In this document: positions 56,698-64,000 of the stretch, one piece after another | How positions within the stretch are numbered: position 1 is the first letter of the stretch | Layout of the letters: each line of letters starts with the position of its first letter | Assembly: GCF_032854445.1 (NCBI RefSeq) | Contig: NC_088297.1 | Span: 2,915,991 to 2,979,990, forward strand | Reading direction: 5' to 3' | From: Liolophura sinensis | Taxonomy: Eukaryota > Mollusca > Polyplacophora > Chitonida > Chitonidae | DNA: 64,000 nucleotides | Translations under genes and position numbers: made by a program | The notes under the pieces: model-generated | What the model saw: only the letters and a program-made list of their open reading frames with translations | What the model was told of the DNA's origin: nothing | Databases searched by the model: none

Positions 56698-57554
56698 AAA
56701 ATGCCAGTTTATATTCCTAACTTCAATTTCAATTTTGGCAAAACAAACGCATGCCTAATTCACACCAAAAGTGTAACAAATTCAGTTTTTTTATGTTTGT
56801 ATTTTGCAAGCTTACAGGTGTGCTGAGCATGTTTTTAACTTAATTGTACGAATGTAGGATGCGTGTTTTTCCAACCGAAGCTCTTCGTGTTATTCCACTG
56901 CGTTTATTATGTACATTGCTGGGAGTTCACAATTTTACCCGGCCATTGTCGAGCACACTGACTCACAGGTTGTTTCAAAAATCCTTTTAAAGAAAATCAT
57001 TACCCATGCGAATGTATTAAAAGATTGTGTTTGCCAACACCTTTCCACCCCTCCACTGCACATTGTGGACTCACCCGCCATCAACCCAGTCTGGCTCGTC
57101 CCTTCACGCGCAGATTAAGTTGACCTACTTTCCATCTTGCAAAATCTTTAGGTTATATTTAGTACAACGCAGTTCCGTCGGATAGCAGACGCCTCTTAAA
57201 ACACTCTTTACAAAACGTCATTGAGCTGGTTATGGATAAATTCAGTCCTGCAGGTCTAAACACGCTACATTTGTCTGTAGTTTATAAGCAACCTTTTGCC
57301 TCAGTTTTAAAACTTGCATGATTCATTACTGTTGTTATTATCTTTGGAATTTGAACCCCCGTTAGGTGTTTTTTTTTTTTCTTTTTTTTCTTTTTTTTTT
57401 TTTTTTAGCTGGGAGATTCATTTGTCCGTTTGTCATCAACTTTTAACAAACCAAAGTTATGCAGAGATTTTGTTGAAATTTTGCGTTGAGCTATATTAGC
57501 TTTGAACTAATAAGTACCAGTCCTAATAAATTAATCAAGTTTCGGTGATTATTT
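56698..57554. other. No recognised feature
   Basis: T-rich tract at 57369-57407; no supported exon. Confidence 0.3.
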
Positions 57555-57712
57555 GTTTTGTTTATTTGATTGATGTTTTACGCCATACTCAAGAATACTT
57601 AACTTAAACAACGGCGGCCAGCATTATGGTGGGAGGAAGTCAGGCACAGCCTGAAGGGAAACCCTGCGACCATCCGCAGGTTGCCGCCAGACCTTCCCAT
57701 GTACGGCTGTTG
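57555..57712 (-). mobile_element. SINE-A, head-truncated
   Basis: TGTTTATTTGATTGATGTTT tail and body to CCATGTACGGCTG. Confidence 0.85.
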
Positions 57713-58311
57713 CATGGATGTTTTAACTAGATAGCCAAATGAGATACCGGGTACATGGACATGTTGCAAAGGGCAGTTTTAGATAGACAAGTCCAGGCTA
57801 TGCCTTGCCTAAGCTGAATTTTAGGTATGGTACATTTATTCAAGCGTGACCAAGGTTGCAAGATTTAACCCAGGAAAGCCTATCTCAACTGTGGGCCAAT
57901 CAGTGTCGATTCTGCATCCCTTTATGGTGCTTGCCTTTCATTCACCCTAACAAAGCAAGGTGTGGGTTCAATGCCGGCCTGAGACATGAAATTTGTGGAC
58001 TCTCCCCAAATGATGTTTTTCTCCTGTTTACAAGTGTGTAAGAGGGATACATTTTTTGTCAAGATCTGGAGTTACCCGGCCAAATATTGACCAAATTAAA
58101 AAACATATATGGAAAGGCAATCATGACTTCTGAGTCCGAGTTATAGAGCAGTTTTAGTTTTTGGTGGATACATATTTATAATAATAATAATAATATCTTT
58201 ATTTATCGAAGGTAGCTTGCTCCATTTACAATGAAACTGTTCTTCCCCTAGGCCTTCACAGAGAAAGCAATATATAGGAAACATGTACTTCAGGGTTCAA
58301 TCAAAAAAAAA
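57713..58311. other. No recognised gene
   Basis: An ATAATAATAATAATATCTTT motif at 58179-58205, followed by ATTTATCGAAGGTAGC, may be the end of another dispersed repeat. Confidence 0.35.
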
Positions 58312-58818
58312 CAGCCTGGATAGCACAGTTTGTAGAGCGTCCGCTTCGGGAGCGGTAGATCCAGGATCTATCCTGGGTCGAATCACATCTAAGACTTTAA
58401 AAGAGGAAGTTGTAACTTCCTGGCTTGGCGTTTAGCATGAAGGGGATAGGGCAACAACTGGATAGCACAGTTGGTCGAGCATCTGCTTCGGGAGCGGTAG
58501 ATCCAGGATCAATCCTGGGTCAAGTCACACCTAAGACTTTAAAAGAGGAAGTTGTAACTTCCTCGCTTGACGTTTAGCATGAAGGGGATAGTGCCACGAC
58601 TGGTTGACCCGTATCAGTATAATGGCTCGGGCGGGGCGGCTTACTTGCCTTCGGTAAGTCATGTCAGTGAAATAGCACGAGATAAAAGAGCGGTGGAAAT
58701 CTGTCCTGCAACAAGGAGGCACACTACATACACCATAAGGATTCCTTCGTTGTCATATGACTGAAAAATCGTTGAGTACAACATTAAACCCCAAGCACTC
58801 ACTCACTCACTCACTCAC
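58312..58818 (+). mobile_element. SINE-B with a duplicated 5' half
   Basis: Two heads in tandem (GCCTGGATAGCACAGTTTG at 58314; CTGGATAGCACAGTTGG at 58459), each followed by GATCCAGGAT and AGGAAGTTGTAACTTCCT. A single body and tail follow. TCAATCAAAAAA before and TCAGTCAAAAAA after may be the target duplication. Confidence 0.88.
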
Positions 58819-59024
58819 TCAGTCAAAAAATACATCACTATGTATAAAAGAAGATAAGGCATCATATAGTTTGAAAAGTGAAGGTAGATACATTCATACA
58901 TGCAAAACAGTACAGTACAGTTAACCCTTGACATTACGACAATGACATTAACCCTTGTGCTTGCTTTAATATTTGTGCGCAGGAAGTTTATTCTAATGAG
59001 GACAACCATTTTGCGTACTTGCAG

Positions 59025-59081
59025 GGCCAGCTGCTGAGGAGAGTGAATTCGAGGCACCAGTAAAGAAGACTAAACTATCAG
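59025..59081 (+). CDS. HIVEP/Schnurri-like gene, small exon
   Basis: 57 bp between ACTTGCAG and ATCAG|GTAAAA. In 2/1 phase it reads PAAEESEFEAPVKKTKLS with a basic KKTK. It joins in phase to 60290-60349. Confidence 0.65.
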
Positions 59082-59334
59082 GTAAAAAGAAAAGAAGAGA
59101 TTCATCAAAATAAGTTGTAATGTTCAAGGTCATGCTTCTTGTTGAATTGTGTAACTTTACTCCCTCAAAGTTGGGGTGGACTGGGGAGTGGGGAGATGTC
59201 TGACTGTGTGTCCATGTGTCCGTGTGTCTGTAGACCAATTTTGTCCAAAACTGCTGAACCAATTTATGTGAAAATTTGCATGCTTGCACATCTTTGCTAT
59301 GATGTAAACTTGTACATCTGTAATTTTCATACAT

Positions 59335-59482
59335 CAGCATGGGGAGGTCTGTCTGCAACCTGCGGATGGTTATGGGTTTCCCCCGGGCTCTGTCCGGTTT
59401 CCTCCCAATGGCGGCCGTCATATAAGTGAAATATTCTAGAGTACGTCGTGAAACACCAATCAAATAAATAAATAAATAAACT
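59335..59482 (+). mobile_element. SINE-A, 5' truncated
   Basis: GGGGAGGTCTGTCTGCAACC to the AATAAATAAATAAA tail. Confidence 0.85.
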
Positions 59483-59711
59483 TCATGCATCTGTATTAAC
59501 AAAGATACGACAGCTGTGACTTGTCTCCACAGATCTTGAGAATGTTGTGCACAGATTTCTGTGCTATTTCATACATGTTTCCTATGATTTGAACGTGTAC
59601 CTTCTTAATTTTTTATGGCAATCATTTCAGTATTCACTACGTTACACCTTTCACGTACTTCCTGGAACTGGGAGGCAGGGAAAGGTCATTTTAATATCTA
59701 ATCTGACTTGA

Positions 59712-59985
59712 ATTTTATTTATTTATTTATTTATCGGATTGTTGTTTTACGCCATACTTAAGAATATTTCACTTATATGACGACAATCAGCCTTATGATG
59801 GGAGGAAACTGGGCAGGGCTGAGAGAAAACTCATTACCATACACAAGTTGCTTACAGACCTTCTCATGTACGGCTAAAGAGGAAGCCAGCAAGAGCCGGA
59901 TTTGAACTCATAAAAGCCGCATTGGTGAGGGGCTCATGGGTCATTGCACTTCGTTGGCATGCTAACCACCTTGGCCACGGAGGCC
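59712..59985 (-). mobile_element. SINE-A, full length, diverged
   Basis: TTTATTTATTTATTTATCGG tail; head ends ACCTTGGCCACGGAGGCC. Confidence 0.88.
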
Positions 59986-60082
59986 AGAATTGAATATTAT
60001 AAAAGATATCATAAATATCTTCCAGGTACATATATATGTACCTATAAAATGCATTAGGTTGCTCTGTGATTGATAAAAGTAC

Positions 60083-60135
60083 CCTAACCCCACCCCTGCC
60101 CCTCAGGGACAGGTGGAGGTAGGGGTGGGGTTAGG
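60083..60135. repeat. Perfect 15-bp inverted repeat, GC-rich hairpin
   Basis: CCTAACCCCACCCCT at 60083-60097 and AGGGGTGGGGTTAGG at 60121-60135 with a 23-base loop, in an intron of the HIVEP-like gene. Confidence 0.85.
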
Positions 60136-60289
60136 ATGTCAGGGTTCTGGCACCCCTACAGATCCTTTCCTAATTTGAGACATATGACACCTTTCCGGCG
60201 AAGAATTTTGCGCTGACATTCTTTTCATTTTTTTTTCATTGTGTTTTCTTCTCCCAAACAAATTAGATCTGTTGCTATGTTTTTTTTAG

Positions 60290-60349
60290 ACTCAGCTGAC
60301 AGTGAGACAGTAAAGACAGAAGATTCACCAGGACCAGACGGCGACACAG
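60290..60349 (+). CDS. HIVEP/Schnurri-like gene, small exon
   Basis: 60 bp between TTTTTTTAG and ACACAG|GTAATG. In 2/1 phase it reads SADSETVKTEDSPGPDGDT. The leftover base joins GA of the next exon to give Gly. The VKTED stretch resembles a SUMO site (inference). Confidence 0.72.
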
Positions 60350-60389
60350 GTAATGCCAGCATTGTCTGTTACAATAATGGTGATATTCA

Positions 60390-60685
60390 TGTGTTATTTA
60401 TTCATTTATTTATTTGACTTTTTTGTTTTTTACACTGTATTCAAAAGTATTTCACCTATACGATGGCGGCCAGCATTATGACAGACCTACCAATGTGTGG
60501 CCGGAGAGGAAGCCAGCATGAGCTGGACTTGAACTTACAGGGATCACATTGGTGGGTTGGTCATGGGTTTCCCCCAGGCTCCACTCTGTTTTCTCCCACC
60601 ATAATGCTTTTGGCCATCATGTAAGTGAAATGTTCTTGACTATACGGCATAAAACATGAATCAAATAAATAAATAATATAAATCG
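60390..60685. mobile_element. Two SINE-A fragments, head to head
   Basis: A minus-oriented copy (60395-60560, internally deleted) meets a plus-oriented copy (60560-60680, GGTCATGGGTTTCCCCC to AATCAAATAAATAAAT), so the pair can fold back on itself. Confidence 0.78.
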
Positions 60686-60689
60686 AAGT

Positions 60690-60955
60690 CATGAGAGCTG
60701 GGATCAAACCCGGGTTGTCTCATACCAAAGACTTCAAAAATGCTACTTGTTGCTTGTTAGCATTGAAAGGTTAGAGTAAAATGTGACTGGGTGGAGTGTC
60801 ATGTCTGGTGTCTTCGGCATGATACTTCAGTGGTGGCAGCACTTCGGCAGCATGGACTCACCCTGCCACAAAAAGACACAATATATGTACACAGATCTAA
60901 TGACTCTTCATCGCTATATGACTGAAAAATTGTTAAGTGCAATGTAAAACGTAAT
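60690..60955 (+). mobile_element. SINE-D, diverged
   Basis: B box GGGATCAAACCCGGG at 60700-60714. The 3' end CTATATGACTGAAAAATTGT, then TAAGTGCAATGTAAAAC, is shared with SINE-B. Confidence 0.6.
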
Positions 60956-61504
60956 CATTTATGAACACGCACACATGAATCTGGTTTGGGGAGGGGGGAA
61001 GTTGGGAGAGGACATTTTGAAATTTACATTCAGATTTGTGCAACAGTATGTCAACTGTCTTGGGTGTTACTGGTTATCATCTTATTATTAAGGCACTGGA
61101 TATTAAGTAACTCAGCTGCATTTATACAGAATATACCCAACATTTTTTAGTAACACATAATATATTTCATATAAATTTTTTTAATGTTTCAACCAGGCTT
61201 TTTTCAATGTGTTACAATAGCTGTAATATTAATACTTTTGAAGCTGTTTTTAAACAAGCAATGTGATCCAGATGTCAGGTGAAAATCGTGTGGCAGATAG
61301 TTACAATTTAGACAGTTTTTATTCAATTTTTCTGGAGTTTTTATCATTTGTCAGAATTTCAGTACACCAGATCCCCTCAGGTCTGACTAAATCAGTGGGA
61401 ACTAAGAAAACAGGCGTCTACAATTCGAAAATGGTTTTTGCCTTGAATGATAGGAATGATAAGAAATGGAGAATCAAAATGTAAAGGAAAAGAAAAAATG
61501 TCAT

Positions 61505-61675
61505 TCTCCTCTCCGGCCGTACGTGGGAAGATCTACCAGCAACCTGCGGATGGTCGTGGGTTTCCTCCGGGCTGTGCCAGGTTTTCTCCCACCATAATGC
61601 TGGCCACCGTCGTATCAGTGAAATATTCTTGAGCACGGCATAAAACACCAATCAAATGAATAAATAAATAAATAA
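61505..61675 (+). mobile_element. SINE-A, 5' truncated
   Basis: CCTCTCCGGCCGTACGTGGG to the AAATAAATAAATAAA tail. Confidence 0.88.
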
Positions 61676-62406
61676 AAGCTCATTCTTGCAGGTTATGCTC
61701 AGGTCAGAAACTATAAAATACCAATTTCTGTTTTCATTGAGCATTATAGTTTTTTTTTTTTTAAACATTTTGAGTAACTAGGATAGACTGTTCTCATTTT
61801 TACTTGAGGCAGGACATTTCTTATTTAAAATTAATCTGCAAATGAATTAATAATGCATTTTGTCTCATGAGGTTTATTTTCTCCCTTTCTGTTTTTAAAA
61901 TGGTTGTGTGGTGAAATTTTTGATGTTTTTTCTAGTTTTAAAGGTATCAGTAAAACTGACATCAGCGTTTTAAGAATTTTAATTTTAAATGATCACTTTG
62001 GAAAATCCAAGATGGGTATGAAATATCTGAGGGACTGTTAAATTACAATACAATCAAAATGAAAATTGCTAAAAAAAAAATTGGGAAAAACAGCTCTGAT
62101 TTGTTTACAATTTTTTTCTTAATTTTGAATAATACAAAACTTTTGAAAGTGTTTTTTTTTTTCAAATCAGCTGAAGGTTGGGGGAATGATCAGAAATATG
62201 TGTCTGTTTACTTATTTTGCTTGATTCTATTAGTCTTAGAAAAGACTTTTACATGGAAAATTTATAGAATTCAGGATAGTATCCTGCTCGAAAAAATGTA
62301 AGTTTTATCACTAAAAGTAATATTTGATGATCTATATTTTCCAGAAACAATGAGTTTTCTCAGGTGAAATGTTAAGACTGCAGTTGATCTGTCAGTGTTA
62401 AATTTT
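61676..62406. other. Intron sequence, no recognised exon
   Basis: AT-rich with T runs. The 80-codon ORF at 62059-62301 is low-complexity. Confidence 0.35.
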
Positions 62407-62418
62407 ATTAAATTTAAT

Positions 62419-62557
62419 TAATTTATTTATTTGATTGGTGTTTTATGCAGAAGTAAAGAATATTTAAATTTCATGCTGGGAAGAAATTGGGCAGAGCCCC
62501 AGGGGAAACCCACGATTATCCGTAGGTTGCTGTCCTTCCCACGTACGAGTGGAGAGG
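62419..62557 (-). mobile_element. SINE-A with target-site duplication
   Basis: Flanked by ATTAAATTTAAT at 62407-62418 and 62558-62569; head missing. Confidence 0.9.
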
Positions 62558-62719
62558 ATTAAATTTAATGCTCATTACTTTTATTAATGTAATTGATATT
62601 TTGGAATATGACTTTTAATTTTGTTTTACTTGTTGACGGCCTGAACTTCGCTTACTATAAATGTGATTATGTAATTTGATAATTTTATATGTAAGTTATA
62701 CTTTTCCTTTTATTAACAG

Positions 62720-64000
62720 GAAGTGTTCAGAAAGGCGTGAGCAGCCAGAACCAGAGTTCTGGGGGCGACCAAAGTGTTGAGAAAAGAAACCTGTCTTTGG
62801 AAGCTCTCTTCCAAGTTACTGACAATGAACTGCAGAATATTTCTCGTGTTAGCCCTAGCGAGAGTGCCTTAGGGGACGGAGATGTTGATCACATGACCAT
62901 CACTGTCCGCACTACCGATGAGGATGACGATCAGACCACACAGAGAGTCGTCGTGATTCCTGTTTCGGAGAAAGGTGTGGAGAAGTACCAGCTAAAATCT
63001 GACAGCTTGGAGGAGCAAGGGTTGAAACTGGTGTACACGAAACAGACGTACGACCAGTTTGAACCTAATCCCATTAGCTATGGGACGTTCAAACCACGCT
63101 CGTTCAAATCCCACCAACAGGTGGTGGATAAGCTAATACAGCGTGTAGCTTGTCCAAGCGAAGCGGCCGGAAATGTCGGGAGAAAGAGAAAGCATCCCTC
63201 CAAACTTGGCAAGCACATCTGTCCATATTGTGGAAGAGGATGTGCAAAGCCGAGCGTCTTGCAGAAGCACATCCGTGCTCACACGGGGGAGAGGCCCTTC
63301 CCTTGTGCCGCCTGCGGATTCAGCTTCAAAACAAAAAGCAATTTGTACAAGCACTGCAAATCAAGAGCACACGCGCTGAAAGCTGGTCTTGCATCAAATT
63401 TACAAAATGTGTTCAAAGATGCGACGGCAGAGGACGGCACGTCAGAAGATGTGGGGGTGGAGTCGGATGATACAGGAAGTGAAGCAGAGCTGGCGGAAAA
63501 CGACTCGGATGCCTCAGGAGCAAGACAAGAGAAAGTAGATGAACAACAGACCTATGTAAGCCTAATTTCTGATGGCAGCATTGGACAGGAAGTTAGCATC
63601 GAGTCCAATGAGCAGCAGTATGCCATACTGGACACAAGCTCTGATAAAATCATCCTTTGGCATGCAAATGAACAAGCTCCAATTCAGATTGCCGATCCAA
63701 AACCATCAGATACTGAGATACATGTACCGGTTTTCTTACCTCAGTTAGATTCCTCTCAGGTGGTGAAAATAGGTGAGCCTCCTGTGCTATATCAACCAGA
63801 GACGTCCCGACCAGCTGAAGCCTCGCTTTCAGCCCCCTGTTCCGTGTACACTGCTGCCCCAGGCTTTGAAGCAAATGGAGGTCAATCTGACAAAAGTAGC
63901 AATTCCCTTGACAGAAAAGCTATTGTAAAAACCTATCTAATTGCACTTCCAAAATCCGCCACATCTGTTGTGCCTTCTTTACCAGAAAATTTGACATCAC
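62720..64000 (+). CDS. HIVEP/Schnurri zinc-finger transcription factor, large exon with the N-terminal ZAS domain (runs off the edge)
   Basis: The exon opens after TTATTAACAG in 2-base phase and stays open for 426 codons to the window end. Numbering from its first full codon (Ser, 62722): a polar region with [13 protein letters not shown]; acidic [11 protein letters not shown]; basic [12 protein letters not shown] just before the fingers. Finger 1 is C167-X2-C170-X12-H183-X3-H187 ([20 protein letters not shown]). The linker is TGERPFP. Finger 2 is C195-X2-C198-X12-H211, with [15 protein letters not shown] and a final His at 217. The [10 protein letters not shown] and [10 protein letters not shown] strings are specific to the ZAS pair of HIVEP1-3 and fly Schnurri. 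In vertebrate copies a His follows four residues after H211; here it is Arg, so His217 would be the ligand. An acidic serine-rich tract follows ([20 protein letters not shown]), as in the family. Known role: binds kappaB-like sites and acts as a Smad cofactor in BMP/Dpp signalling. HIVEP genes have one giant exon. The second ZAS pair would lie outside the window. Confidence 0.92.

Overview
This window is nuclear DNA from an animal, most likely a mollusc. Genes are split by introns with GT-AG splice sites and poly-A signals are AATAAA. Intergenic and intronic DNA is packed with tRNA-headed SINEs, minisatellites, a Penelope-like fragment and a Mutator-like fragment. No bacterial or organellar gene organisation is seen. 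The mollusc call rests on the repeat style and gene flavour, not on a search.

Layout. 1-4.4 kb: two 3' coding exons of an ADP-ribosylglycohydrolase / J1-crystallin-like gene (+). 4.4-8.5 kb and 40.4-44.1 kb: two arms of a large inverted duplication. Each arm carries a Nanos-type gene copy; the right-hand copy continues in frame into a Myc-type helix-loop-helix-leucine-zipper. 8.6-9.9 kb: a 1.35 kb element with long terminal inverted repeats, interrupted by a smaller mobile element. 12.5-18 kb: two related 63-bp minisatellites separated by a SINE. 19.3-21.4 kb (-): the SET domain of a lysine-methyltransferase-like gene with one frameshift; exons at 29.0 and 30.1 kb may be its upstream part. 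21.5-26.5 kb: a PLE GIY-YIG endonuclease remnant, a His-Me finger endonuclease ORF, a decayed Mutator-like transposase and two copies of a 450-bp element, all in what would be the intron of that SET gene. 33.3-35.8 kb and 38.5-39.6 kb: degenerate tandem repeats. 46.2-46.9 kb (-): an intact dienelactone-hydrolase-family gene. 51.5-64 kb (+): the 5' part of a HIVEP/Schnurri zinc-finger transcription factor gene, whose large exon with the N-terminal ZAS finger pair runs off the right edge; its presumed introns hold two minisatellites and many SINEs.

The genes are unrelated neighbours rather than an operon-like system. The most unusual object is the Nanos-Myc chimeric ORF inside the inverted duplication. 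It keeps half of a Nanos finger and a complete HLH-zipper but has no Myc basic region. Next are the paired His-Me endonuclease / Mutator-like transposase remnants and the codon-length minisatellite with a 1,064-bp higher-order period.

SINE names A-E are local labels. A ends in AATAAATAAA and has a head with A box TGGCTCAGTCGG. B ends in CACTCACTCACT and has a head starting CCCGGATAGCACAGTTGG. C has a Leu/Ser-like head. D and E are rarer. For SINEs, + means tRNA head to tail along the given strand. All family calls are by eye; nothing was searched.
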